A stretch of 64,000 nucleotides of DNA from Citrobacter sp. Cu233. GTDB taxonomy: Bacteria > Pseudomonadota > Gammaproteobacteria > Enterobacterales > Enterobacteriaceae. The notes beneath the pieces are model-generated. The model was not told the origin of the DNA and did not search any database. It saw only the letters and a list, made by a program, of their open reading frames with translations. This document shows, piece after piece, positions 9,761-18,358 of this stretch (position 1 is its first letter; each line of letters begins with the position of its first letter). Position numbers and translations under genes: made by a program. The stretch lies in assembly GCF_030332225.1 (NCBI RefSeq), contig NZ_JAOWIF010000028.1:1010468-1074467 (forward strand), written 5' to 3'.

Positions 9761-10135
9761 ATGATGTCGGGAAAAGCAGTTTTCAGTTTTTTCATTTTGA
9801 TGTTGTTATCCTCTGTTGCGAGTGCCACCACCTACAGAACAGACAGCTTTGGAACGACGCGTGATGATCAAGGAAATAGCTGGCGCACGGACAGTTTTGG
9901 AACAACGCGTGGCAGCGATGGGAGCGTCTCACGCACTGACTCATTCGGAACAACAAGGGTAACCAGTGCTAACGGAAATACGACCAGTTATCGAACCGAT
10001 TCATTTGGCACGACCCGCGGTAGCGATGGTTCTGTATCTCGTACAGACAGCTTTGGTACAACCCGAACAACTGACGCCCAAGGAAACACGACAACCTGTC
10101 GCACAGACTCATTTGGGACCACGCGCTGCGATTAA
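9761..10135 (+). CDS. exported repeat protein with six RTDSFGTTR copies
   Basis: A 124-residue protein. The ATG at 9761 is chosen from the TAAGG at 9748-9752; an upstream in-frame GTG at 9752 overlaps that site. A signal peptide (ending about SVASA-TTY) is followed almost entirely by six exact copies of RTDSFGTTR. They are separated by 7- or 11-residue linkers of two alternating types (GSDGSVS and a longer NGNTTSY/QGNTTTC type). The last copy ends in RCD, and a Cys also precedes that copy, so one terminal disulfide is possible. Such Gly/Ser/Thr-rich repeats suggest an extracellular or surface-binding role, but no function is known to me. Confidence 0.7.
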   Translation: MMSGKAVFSFFILMLLSSVASATTYRTDSFGTTRDDQGNSWRTDSFGTTRGSDGSVSRTDSFGTTRVTSANGNTTSYRTDSFGTTRGSDGSVSRTDSFGTTRTTDAQGNTTTCRTDSFGTTRCD

Positions 10136-10277
10136 ATAGGCGCCTCTCTCTTTGCTAATAAAGCGGTATTATAAAAATAAACGGCAGGTCAATTTATAGG
10201 CATCGATAATGAATAAAGCATGGTCTGCGCGGTTTACAGCATGCAAGAACCTTCACTCATACCGAGAGGACAGGACC

Positions 10278-10814
10278 ATGAAGATGCACGCCATGACGAA
10301 AATACTGCCGTTGATTTGCCTGATCTCAGGCGGGCTGCTCTACTCCGCTGCAGCCAGCGCCATGGGAAATGACGATACCACCACACCAACGTGCCCGAAG
10401 GGTCAGGTCTACGACAACAAAACCCAAAAATGTTTGCCAGAAAAAAGCAGCATGATCGACGATCAGGATAAAACGCAGTATGCGTATCACCTGGCGAAAA
10501 CCGGCCATTATCAGGATGCCATTAATTTACTCGATACCTTACAGCAGCCCAATACGCGTGAAGCCTGGAACTATCGAGGCTATGCGACACGCAAGCTAGG
10601 GCGTACGGATGAAGGGATAAGTTACTACCAGCGATCGATTGCCCTCGATCCGCACTATGCGAAAGTGCGCGAATATCTTGGGGAAGCATGGATGGTTAAA
10701 GGCCGCCCCGACCTGGCGAAAGCGGAGCTGGCAACCATTAAGACTATCTGCGGCACCCAATGCGAAGAGTATCGCGATCTGAAAGCCGCGATCGACGGAC
10801 ACCCGGAGTCATAG
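10278..10814 (+). CDS. exported TPR protein
   Basis: A 178-residue protein. The start at 10278 is chosen because GAGAGGACAGGACC precedes it and a signal peptide follows (ending about ASA-MGN); an in-frame ATG at 10209 would add 23 residues before the signal. Four cysteines are present: CPKGQ and KCLPEK flank a short loop, and CGTQC is near the C-terminus. The middle (about 70-150) has two to three tetratricopeptide repeats (AYHLAKTGHYQDAINLL, AWNYRGYATRKLGRTDEGISYYQRSIALDP). TPRs bind partner proteins, so I infer a periplasmic adaptor. No enzymatic motif. Confidence 0.72.
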   Translation: MKMHAMTKILPLICLISGGLLYSAAASAMGNDDTTTPTCPKGQVYDNKTQKCLPEKSSMIDDQDKTQYAYHLAKTGHYQDAINLLDTLQQPNTREAWNYRGYATRKLGRTDEGISYYQRSIALDPHYAKVREYLGEAWMVKGRPDLAKAELATIKTICGTQCEEYRDLKAAIDGHPES

Positions 10815-10988
10815 ATCGAAAGATCCAAAAAAATACCGTCAACGATGCGCATTCTCAATGAATACAGCCGTTGGATCGCATCGTCGACATACCGTTTTTT
10901 GTCTCAGAAATTCGCGGAGAATGTAGGCAGTTCACAACTCTGTCGTCCCTCGATTACGGTTCGTATTTTCGCATGATAGGCTTTTCAG

Positions 10989-12674
10989 ATGACCCTTTCT
11001 GCTCTGGCCGCTGCGGACTACATGAAACTCAGATTGTCCTTTCAGGTAAAGCTGTTCCTCTCACTGGTGGCTTTTTCCTGCCTTCTGCTGGCGCTGCTTG
11101 GTGTATTGCTGTTTCACTTTATCGACCGCCAATTGCACCACGATTTGGGCCAACGCGCGCGAGTACAGGCCAGCGAAATTGCCCTGATTCCCGGCCTGGC
11201 AGAAAAAGTACAGCAGCGGGATATTCCCGGTATCGCACAACTGATTCAGCCACTGCGCGCCGAAAGCGACGCCAGCTATATTGTGATTGGTGATGCGCGC
11301 GAACAGCATCTTTACCACTCAGAATCCCCGGAGCGCCTTAACCTGCCGATGATCGGCGGCGACAATGCTGACGTACTGAAGGGCAAAACCATTATCACAG
11401 TGCGTAAGGGCGGGATCGGTGTCTCGTTACGCAGTAAGGCACCTATTTTCGATAGCCAGCATCAGGTCATCGGTATTGTCTCCGTCGGTTACCTCACCTC
11501 CTACATCGCCAATATCAACGCCCGCCTGCTGTGGCGCACCGGAATGTACGGCCTTGCCCTGCTGCTGCTGCTGTTTATTTTTTCCTGGTTACTGACCCGC
11601 ACACTGAAAAAACAGATGTTCGGACTGGAACCAAAAGATATCGCCCAGTTGGTGCTACAGCAAAAGGCGTTACTGGAAGCCATGTACGAAGGTGTATTTG
11701 CGGTGAATGCCGATAAGCAGCTCATACTCATCAACCGCGCCGCCAGGGAAATGCTCAATATTCGCCAGAGTGAACAAGCGTTGCTCGGCAAGCCGCTGGA
11801 TGAGGTGATTCAACTGCCACCGTCGTTTTTTGCGCCGGGCAATACCGCTTATGACAGCCGCCATCACGATCATATTACCGTCCTGAATCAACGGGAAACC
11901 ATCGTCAACCGCGTGGCTATTGAAGTCGAGCCGGGAACCCAAAGCGGTTGGGTATTCAGCTTCCGCGATAAGAACGATATCAATACGCTCAGCAGCCAAC
12001 TCAGCCAGGTGACCCGCTATGCCGATAACCTGCGCATCATGCGCCACGAGCAGCTCAACTGGACGGCGACGCTCGTCGGCTTGCTGCAAATGCAGCGCTA
12101 TGACGACGCACTGCGTTATATCCAGGTACAGTCAGAGGGGGCCCAGCAGGTACTGGATTTCCTCTCCAGGCAGTTTGTCTCTCCGGCGCTGTGCGGCCTG
12201 CTGCTGGGGAAATATGTCGGTGCCCGCGAGAAAGGTGTTGAACTGATTTTCGACCCTGCCTGCCAGCTCTCGCGCCTGCCGGAAGGGCTGAGCGAAACAG
12301 AGCTGATGTCAGTAATTGGTAATCTGGTGGACAATGCTGTCGATGCCACGCTGAAAACGCCAGCCCGTACCGCGCCGGTGGAAGTGTATATATCGGATCG
12401 CAACCACGAACTGGTGATTGAAGTGGCTGACCGGGGCTGTGGCGTTGATGAGGCCATGAAGCCGCATATTTTTGAGCAAGGCTTCACCAGTAAACCCACC
12501 GACAGCAGCGAACTCACCGGTTCAGAACATGGTATTGGCCTGTACCTGGTCGCGGGCTACGTTCGCCGAGCCGGTGGCAGCATCGAAATGAGCGATAACA
12601 TCCCGCAGGGTACCGTATTTTCGGTTTTCATCCCGTTCCAGATTTCACTTTCGACAGGACCTTCCCATGACTGA
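10989..12674 (+). CDS. sensor histidine kinase, CitA/DcuS family
   Basis: A 561-residue kinase. Membrane segment 1 lies at about 20-45, a periplasmic PAS-like sensor at about 46-180, segment 2 at about 183-204, a cytoplasmic PAS domain at about 222-330, and then the H-box MRHEQLN with phospho-acceptor His353. The ATPase domain has the N-box NLVDNAVDAT, G1 DRGCGV and G2 GIGLYL. This is the CitA/DcuS/DpiB architecture, whose members sense carboxylates or other small solutes directly in the periplasm. An alternative start at 11022 gives MKLRLSFQVK. It overlaps the response regulator gene by 8 bp. The afuABC-type importer downstream is the likely target, so the ligand may be a solute of that importer. 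Confidence 0.88.
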   Translation: MTLSALAAADYMKLRLSFQVKLFLSLVAFSCLLLALLGVLLFHFIDRQLHHDLGQRARVQASEIALIPGLAEKVQQRDIPGIAQLIQPLRAESDASYIVIGDAREQHLYHSESPERLNLPMIGGDNADVLKGKTIITVRKGGIGVSLRSKAPIFDSQHQVIGIVSVGYLTSYIANINARLLWRTGMYGLALLLLLFIFSWLLTRTLKKQMFGLEPKDIAQLVLQQKALLEAMYEGVFAVNADKQLILINRAAREMLNIRQSEQALLGKPLDEVIQLPPSFFAPGNTAYDSRHHDHITVLNQRETIVNRVAIEVEPGTQSGWVFSFRDKNDINTLSSQLSQVTRYADNLRIMRHEQLNWTATLVGLLQMQRYDDALRYIQVQSEGAQQVLDFLSRQFVSPALCGLLLGKYVGAREKGVELIFDPACQLSRLPEGLSETELMSVIGNLVDNAVDATLKTPARTAPVEVYISDRNHELVIEVADRGCGVDEAMKPHIFEQGFTSKPTDSSELTGSEHGIGLYLVAGYVRRAGGSIEMSDNIPQGTVFSVFIPFQISLSTGPSHD

Positions 12675-13365
12675 TATCCGCCCTCTTGAGGTTGTTATTG
12701 TTGAAGATGAGCCGCATCTCGCACAGCTGCATCGGGAGTTTATTGAGCAAAACTTCCACCTGCGCATCGTGGGGATCGCCGGCTCGCTGGAACAGGCCCG
12801 CGAGCTGATCCTCCGTCATCGGCCACGTCTGCTGCTGCTCGACAACTATTTGCCGGACGGTCAGGGCGTTGAGCTTATTGATAGCCCGCTGCTCAAACAG
12901 TTTGAGTGCTCGGTGATATTCATCACCGCCGCCAGCGATATGCAAACCTGCAGCCACGCTATGCGCAGCGGCGCGTTTGACTACCTGCTAAAACCCGTGT
13001 TTTCCCACCGTCTGCGGGCATCGCTGGAGCGCTTTATGTTGCTGGTACACACTCTGCGTCAGGTGAAGGTTGTTGACCAACATGCACTGGATAAACTGTT
13101 CAATTTACCCGCGGGTGAGGCATCAACCCAGCCATCAACAAAGGGCATTGAACCTGCAACGCTTGAGCGGGTGAAGCGTATTTTCAGCGAACATCCGGAC
13201 ACCAGTTGGTCAGTCGAACAGGTGGTGGAAGACGCAGGGATCAGCAAAACTACGGGTCGCCGCTATCTGGAGTATTGCGTGGAAATTGGTTTTATTGTGA
13301 TTGAGATTCAGTATGGAAATATTGGGCATCCCAGGCGGTTGTACCGGAAAGCCGATCGGGGATAA
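12667..13365 (+). CDS. response regulator, CitB/DcuR family
   Basis: A 232-residue regulator. The receiver domain (about 8-125) has acidic pair EDE at 13-15, phospho-acceptor Asp59 in LLLLDNYLPDG, a Thr in FITAAS, and Lys in LLKPV. The C-terminal domain (about 155-230) is the helix-turn-helix typical of the CitB/DcuR/DpiA group (SVEQVVEDAGISKTTGRRYLEY). It is encoded with and overlaps its cognate kinase. I infer that it activates the importer genes that begin 182 bp downstream. Confidence 0.88.
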   Translation: MTDIRPLEVVIVEDEPHLAQLHREFIEQNFHLRIVGIAGSLEQARELILRHRPRLLLLDNYLPDGQGVELIDSPLLKQFECSVIFITAASDMQTCSHAMRSGAFDYLLKPVFSHRLRASLERFMLLVHTLRQVKVVDQHALDKLFNLPAGEASTQPSTKGIEPATLERVKRIFSEHPDTSWSVEQVVEDAGISKTTGRRYLEYCVEIGFIVIEIQYGNIGHPRRLYRKADRG

Positions 13366-13547
13366 GTGCTTTATCGCAAAAATGAGGTGGATTAAGCGCT
13401 GCGCTCACGGTTTCTATGGTGTTAATTACCGAAACAACGTCAACAATCACATTTCCACCAGTCGGCTCTCTCCCCCCTCTTGTCTCTCCCCTTTCATCCG
13501 CTATGTTGACTTTTAGTTCCTCAAATGTAATTAAAAGGTTAATAATA

Positions 13548-14636
13548 ATGGCGAACACATTCCGCATCTCTCTGATCTCTGCTGCTGTTTTCATGTCGTT
13601 TTCTGCCCTGTCCGCGCTGCCGCAGGGGTATCCGGCTGACTACCAAAAGGTGGTTGATGCCGCCACCAAAGAAGGCAAAGTCGTGGTTTACTCCACAACG
13701 GATACCAAAGCGGCGGGGCCGCTGATTCAGGGCTTTGAAGCCACCTATCCGGGCATCAAAGTTGAATATAACGATATGAACAGCACCGAGCTGTATAACC
13801 GTTATATCAGCGAACAGGCTGCCGGCGGCGGCAGCGGTGACGTCATCTGGAGCTCCTCCATGGACACCGCGATGAAGCTCGCGACCGACTATGCCATGGA
13901 GTATGTTTCAGCAGAGCAGAATCAGCTACCGAAATGGGCGGTCTGGCACAACAAAGCATACGGCACCACCTACGAGCCGGTGGTGTTTATTTACAACAAG
14001 CGCCTCATCCCGGCGAACGAGGTTCCGGATTCTCACGCCGCGCTGGCAAAGCTGATTGCAGGCCAGGTGGATAAATTCAAAAGCAAAGTCACCACCTACG
14101 ATATCGAAAAATCCGGGGTTGGCTTCATGCTATCGGTGCTGGATTACAAGGCCGATCCGAACTACTTCAAAACATTGTCCGACGTGGCGAAAGGCGGGTT
14201 AGCCGTGCAATCGTCCACCGGTACTATGATGGAGAGGGTTTCATCGGGTGAAAATCTGATTGGTTATAATATCCTCGGCTCTTACGCCGAAGCGCGTGCC
14301 AAAAACGACCCGTCACTTGGGATCGCCTATCCGAAGGACTACACCCTGGTACTGTCACGAGTTTCTTTCATCAGCCAGCAGGCAGAACATAGCAATGCCG
14401 CCAAACTGTGGCTGGACTATGTGCTGTCTGAAAAAGGGCAAAACATCCTCGCCAACCAGGCCGATATTCCGTCTATTCGTAACGATATCGAAGGTAAAAA
14501 TGACATCGACGGTATGACCAAAATGCTGGGTAGCGCGCTGAAACCGATCCCGGTTGATGAGTCATTACTTGAATACCTGCAACCGAAAAAACGTCTGGAT
14601 TACATCAAACAGTGGCGTGAAGCCGCGGCCAAATAA
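13548..14636 (+). CDS. afuA: periplasmic solute-binding protein of AfuA type
   Basis: A 362-residue binding protein. I choose the ATG at 13548 because AAAAGG lies nine bases upstream and a signal peptide follows (ending ALSA-LPQ); an in-frame ATG 132 bp upstream lacks both. The mature protein has the ferric-type binding-protein fold (EGKVVVYSTTD, SGDVIWSSSMD, and YEPVVFIYNKRLIP). AfuA proteins were first named as ferric binders; the best studied ones, in Actinobacillus and Citrobacter rodentium, bind sugar phosphates such as glucose-6-phosphate. I assign the gene by family, size and the afuBC neighbours; the substrate here is not visible from sequence. Confidence 0.82.
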   Translation: MANTFRISLISAAVFMSFSALSALPQGYPADYQKVVDAATKEGKVVVYSTTDTKAAGPLIQGFEATYPGIKVEYNDMNSTELYNRYISEQAAGGGSGDVIWSSSMDTAMKLATDYAMEYVSAEQNQLPKWAVWHNKAYGTTYEPVVFIYNKRLIPANEVPDSHAALAKLIAGQVDKFKSKVTTYDIEKSGVGFMLSVLDYKADPNYFKTLSDVAKGGLAVQSSTGTMMERVSSGENLIGYNILGSYAEARAKNDPSLGIAYPKDYTLVLSRVSFISQQAEHSNAAKLWLDYVLSEKGQNILANQADIPSIRNDIEGKNDIDGMTKMLGSALKPIPVDESLLEYLQPKKRLDYIKQWREAAAK

Positions 14637-14712
14637 GAGCCAGAACCGGGCGCACGGTTCACTGGTGCGCCTGGTACTCGTTTCCTGAATACGTGTTACC
14701 GGATCTCCGCTT

Positions 14713-16482
14713 ATGAATGCATTACGCAGAAAGTGGCAAAGCTTGCCGCGTGGCATCGTCGTGCTGTTAACCGCGCTGGTTATCTACACGCCGTTGTCGT
14801 TCATCGTGATACAAAGCTTTTTGTCCGCGCCGTTCTTCTCGCCGGCAAAGGACTGGAGCCTTGAATCCTTTGGCTTTATTTTTACCGACCCTGACTTCTA
14901 TAAGGCGCTGAAAAGCGGCTTTATTCTCGCATTCGGTCTGGTCATTATCGCCATTCCTCTGGGCGGCATACTGGCCTTCCTGATGGTACGTACCGACTTA
15001 CCGGGTAGACGTCTGATTGAGCCGCTGATCCTGGTGCCTATTTTTGTTTCACCGATGGTGCTGGGTTTTGGCTATGTGGTGGCCGCAGGCCCGGTAGGCT
15101 TCCTGTCACTGTGGGCACAATCGCTGATTGGCTTCGTGCCGTGGAATATCTACGACATGTCGAGCATCGTGGTCATTGCAGGCCTGACACACGTACCGCA
15201 CTCTTATCTGTATATCTCGTCAGCGCTGCGCAGCGTGAGCTCAGACGTGGAGGAAGCCGCGCGTATTTCCGGCGCTTCCCCGCTGCAGGTCATGACATCA
15301 GTCAGCCTGCCGATGGTTCGCCCATCTATTCTGTACGCCGTGGTGCTGTTATTTTTCCTTGGTCTGGAAGTCTTTGGTCTGATGCTGGTACTGGGCGATC
15401 CGGAAGGCAACATGGTGCTGGCGACTTACCTGTATCAGTTGACCAATAAACTGGGTACGCCGTCGTATCACCTGATGGCGGCAGTTGCCGTGGTACTAAT
15501 CTGCCTGACCATCCCACTGGTAATGCTACAGCGTCGCCTGATGCGTACCGCTAACCGCTTCGTCACCATGAAGGGTAAAGCCTCGCAGGCCCGCGCGTTA
15601 CCGCTGGGTAAATGGCGCTGGATAGCGGGTGCTGTGGTCGCGTTATGGCTGACCATCACCATTGGCGTACCGTTGATGGGCGTGGTGCTGCGTGCGTTTA
15701 TCTCCAACTGGGGGGTGGGTGTGTCGCTGTGGGATGAGCTGTCCCTCAGCACCTTCCGTACCATCTGGGAACAGCCGAATCTGTTGCGGGCCATCGTCAA
15801 CTCCATGGCGATTGGCGTGATCGGCGGCGCGCTGGCGGTAGGTTGTTATCTGTTTATCGGCATCGCGATGCACCGCAAGCCGGATAACACCACACGTTTT
15901 CTCGACTACAGTGTGCTGGTGCCCCGTGCAGTGCCGGGACTGCTCGCGGGTCTGGCGTTTCTGTGGGTGTTCCTGTTCTTACCGATGTGGCTCGATAACG
16001 CGCTGAAATCCGGCTGGTTATCCGGCATGCCGTGGTCGCAGTGGTTGCGAGACACGCTGATTGTCTGGCTGCGCTCGCTGCGTAGCACCATTTTCAGCGT
16101 CTGGCTGGCGTATACGGTGGTGTGGATGGCCTACGGTCTGCGCCTCATCTCCTCAACATTGCTGCAAGTAGGGCCAGAACTGGAGGAAGCGGCTCGCAGC
16201 ACCGGTGCGACGCGTGGGCAGATTACCCGCCACGTTACCATTCCGCTTTCGCGGTATGGGCTGATTGGCTCATGGCTGCTGATGTTCCTGATCTTTGAGC
16301 GTGAGTATTCAACGGGCGTCTATCTGCTGTCGCCGGGCACGGAAACCATCGGTTCGATGCTGGTATCTCTGTGGGCGGCAGGTGCTATCGACATCGTCGC
16401 CGCACTCTCGTTTATCAATATTCTGTTGGTAGTGGTGGGCCTGGGTATTGCCCTTCGTTTTGGAGTGAAATTACATGATTGA
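14713..16482 (+). CDS. afuB: ABC importer permease, fused double domain (AfuB type)
   Basis: A 589-residue permease containing two copies of the binding-protein-dependent transport domain, each with about six membrane segments. The two EAA loops are visible: EEAARISGASPLQ near residue 180 and EEAARSTGATRGQ near residue 495. A fused permease is characteristic of the AfuB/FbpB/SfuB group. It is followed by an 8-bp overlap with the ATPase gene. The intergenic region before it (14637-14712) contains a GC-rich hairpin that could reduce readthrough from the abundant binding-protein gene. Confidence 0.87.
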   Translation: MNALRRKWQSLPRGIVVLLTALVIYTPLSFIVIQSFLSAPFFSPAKDWSLESFGFIFTDPDFYKALKSGFILAFGLVIIAIPLGGILAFLMVRTDLPGRRLIEPLILVPIFVSPMVLGFGYVVAAGPVGFLSLWAQSLIGFVPWNIYDMSSIVVIAGLTHVPHSYLYISSALRSVSSDVEEAARISGASPLQVMTSVSLPMVRPSILYAVVLLFFLGLEVFGLMLVLGDPEGNMVLATYLYQLTNKLGTPSYHLMAAVAVVLICLTIPLVMLQRRLMRTANRFVTMKGKASQARALPLGKWRWIAGAVVALWLTITIGVPLMGVVLRAFISNWGVGVSLWDELSLSTFRTIWEQPNLLRAIVNSMAIGVIGGALAVGCYLFIGIAMHRKPDNTTRFLDYSVLVPRAVPGLLAGLAFLWVFLFLPMWLDNALKSGWLSGMPWSQWLRDTLIVWLRSLRSTIFSVWLAYTVVWMAYGLRLISSTLLQVGPELEEAARSTGATRGQITRHVTIPLSRYGLIGSWLLMFLIFEREYSTGVYLLSPGTETIGSMLVSLWAAGAIDIVAALSFINILLVVVGLGIALRFGVKLHD

Positions 16483-17545
16483 ATTATCGGTCGAGAACCT
16501 GCACTTAACCTACGGCGATAACCCGGTGCTAAAGGGTGTGACCATGGAGCTCAAACGGGGCGAAGTGGTTTCGTTACTGGGGCCGTCCGGGAGCGGTAAA
16601 ACCACCCTCCTGCGCGCGGTGGCCGGGCTGGAAAAACCGACACAAGGGTCAATTACCATCGGCAACAACAAAGTCTACGACGGCACGCCGCGCAGCGAAA
16701 TCCCAGCCGAAGAGCGTAACCTGGGGCTGGTGTTCCAGTCCTACGCCTTGTGGCCGCATAAAACCGTATTTGAGAATGTGGCCTACCCGTTAAAGTTGCG
16801 CAAAGTCCCCACCGCAGAGATCAACCAACGGGTACAGGGTGTGTTGGATCAGCTGGGCCTGGGACATCTGGGTAAGCGCCATCCGCATCAACTTTCTGGT
16901 GGCCAGCAACAGCGTGTAGCGATTGGCCGGGCGCTGGTTTATAACCCACCCGTGATCCTGCTCGATGAGCCGCTATCCAACCTTGATGCAAAACTGCGGG
17001 AAGAAGCGCGCGTATTCCTGCGTGAGCTGATTATTAATCTCGGGTTGTCCGCGCTGATGGTGACGCATGACCAGGGAGAAGCGATGTCGATTTCTGACCG
17101 CATTCTGCTGCTTAACAACGGCAAAATTGAACAACAGGGTACGCCGCAAGAGATGTATGGTTCCCCAAAAACGCTGTTCACCGCTGAATTTATGGGCAGC
17201 AACAACCGTCTGCATGGCAAAGTCACTGAAGTGCGTGACGGCAAGGCACGTATTGAAGGACGTGACTGGGTACTGTGGGGTCAGGCGGGTGACGGCGTTC
17301 AGGTTGGCCATGAGGGCACCGCGGTGATCCGCGTTGAACGTGTGGCGCTGGCCGACGAGCCAGGCGAAAACCAGTTGGCTCTCCCGTTGCTCACCAGCAT
17401 GTATCTCGGTGACCGCTGGGAGTACTTGTTCCGCACCGTGGCTGATGATTTTGTCATCCGCGCCTACGGCAACGAAGTACGTGATCCGCAACACTGCCAC
17501 CTGGCGTTACCCGAAAAACATGTTTGGGTGTTCCCAAAGTCCTGA
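16475..17545 (+). CDS. afuC: ABC importer ATPase (AfuC type)
   Basis: A 356-residue ATPase. Walker A is GPSGSGKTT near residue 37, the Q-loop is LVFQSYALWPHK, the signature is LSGGQQQRVAIGRAL, Walker B is VILLDEPLSNLDAKLR, and the switch His is in MVTHDQGEAM. The C-terminal 110 residues form a TOBE-type regulatory domain. It overlaps afuB by 8 bp and ends 10 bp before a terminator. Together with the preceding two genes it makes a complete importer, whereas the CP4-6 region next to thrW in E. coli K-12 has only afuB and afuC. Confidence 0.88.
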   Translation: MIELSVENLHLTYGDNPVLKGVTMELKRGEVVSLLGPSGSGKTTLLRAVAGLEKPTQGSITIGNNKVYDGTPRSEIPAEERNLGLVFQSYALWPHKTVFENVAYPLKLRKVPTAEINQRVQGVLDQLGLGHLGKRHPHQLSGGQQQRVAIGRALVYNPPVILLDEPLSNLDAKLREEARVFLRELIINLGLSALMVTHDQGEAMSISDRILLLNNGKIEQQGTPQEMYGSPKTLFTAEFMGSNNRLHGKVTEVRDGKARIEGRDWVLWGQAGDGVQVGHEGTAVIRVERVALADEPGENQLALPLLTSMYLGDRWEYLFRTVADDFVIRAYGNEVRDPQHCHLALPEKHVWVFPKS

Positions 17546-17554
17546 TGCCAGAAG

Positions 17555-17579
17555 GGAGCGGCTGTCGCTGCTCCTTTTT
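17555..17579 (+). terminator. Rho-independent terminator of the afu operon
   Basis: Stem GGAGCGGC paired with GCTGCTCC (one G-T wobble) with loop TGTC is followed by TTTTTC. It begins 10 bp after the afuC stop. The stretch 17580-17750 beyond it holds no recognisable gene. Confidence 0.8.
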
Positions 17580-17750
17580 CTGGAGGAAGGATAGCGGTAA
17601 TACAGATTTTCCTGTGCCTCGGTAACAACCAGCCGATCGTGCCGCTGGAGGCCGAGAGCCACCAAAGCACACCAGGCTAAATGTCCAAGATTGACGAAAG
17701 AAGAATCTTTGTTCATGAGCAAAAGAACCAACGTCATTAATGCTAAAAAA

Positions 17751-17777
17751 GGAAACGTCCCTTGATGGGACGTTTCC
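17751..17777 (-). terminator. Rho-independent terminator of the first PTS operon
   Basis: A perfect 11-bp stem (GGAAACGTCCC paired with GGGACGTTTCC) with loop TTGAT is followed on the minus strand by TTTTTT. It lies 7 bp beyond the stop of the SIS gene at 17784. Confidence 0.9.
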
Positions 17778-17783
17778 TGCCGA

Positions 17784-18344
17784 TTACTCAAGGTCAGCGT
17801 GTCTCTTAAACATCGTGTCGCTGGTTTCGCCGAGCTGGGCCATCAGCTCAAGCACGATTGCGTCATAGGTGATAAAGCATAGCTGCTCAAAAGCCGAACC
17901 CATAGGCTGTGAAAAAGCACCGTCTTCACGATCGTTGTCTTCTTTCACGGTTCCAGGTAACACAAGAGTACTTTTGGCAAGTTTGCCGATTGTGGACTCC
18001 GCTTTCATTGTGACAAGCGCCACATCCACGTCACAGGCTACCGCCTTCTGCGCCAGGCTCACCAGACTGCCAGTCTCACCACTGCCGGAGCCAATAATAA
18101 CCAGGTCGCCCGGTTTCGTATGAGGAGAAGAAATTTCGCCGACAACGCTTACCGAAAAACCGAGGTGGAGAAGACGGTTTGCAAAGCCGCGGATGGCGAT
18201 GCCGCTACGACCCGCACCTTGCAGAAAGATATGTTTGGCATTCTTAATCTGTGAGACGAATTGGGCAGCCTGGGCATCATCAATCTTCATCGCATTTTGC
18301 TGCAGCTCGCTCAGGATATTTAAAGTATTTTGTTGAACACTCAT
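17784..18344 (-). CDS. SIS-domain sugar-phosphate isomerase, 6-phospho-3-hexuloisomerase-like
   Basis: A 186-residue single SIS domain. The phosphosugar-binding segments are IFLQGAGRSG and VIIGSGSGETGSLV, and a third helix region is near MGSAFEQLC. Length and motifs fit the PHI/HxlB family, which interconverts 3-hexulose-6-phosphate and fructose-6-phosphate. The C-terminal E-R-H-A-D tail is shared with the second SIS protein at 26174. It is the last gene of a minus-strand operon EIIA-EIIB-EIIC-epimerase-SDR-SIS. The start has GGGAGGGAATCAC upstream. Confidence 0.82.
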   Translation of the reverse strand: MSVQQNTLNILSELQQNAMKIDDAQAAQFVSQIKNAKHIFLQGAGRSGIAIRGFANRLLHLGFSVSVVGEISSPHTKPGDLVIIGSGSGETGSLVSLAQKAVACDVDVALVTMKAESTIGKLAKSTLVLPGTVKEDNDREDGAFSQPMGSAFEQLCFITYDAIVLELMAQLGETSDTMFKRHADLE

Positions 18345-18358
18345 GTGATTCCCTCCCT

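Noticed and set aside
9761..10135. CRISPR-like array
   Set aside because: The repeats are protein-coding with varying DNA sequence, and the spacing is short; no cas genes.
10871..11293. 140-residue frame overlapping the sensor kinase start
   Set aside because: Out-of-frame shadow of the kinase gene with no domain.
13416..13547. N-terminal extension of AfuA
   Set aside because: It would put 44 residues before the signal peptide; the ATG at 13548 has its own ribosome site.
17507..17791. 94-residue minus-strand frame between afuC and the SIS gene
   Set aside because: It overlaps both the afuC end and two terminators; no ribosome site.
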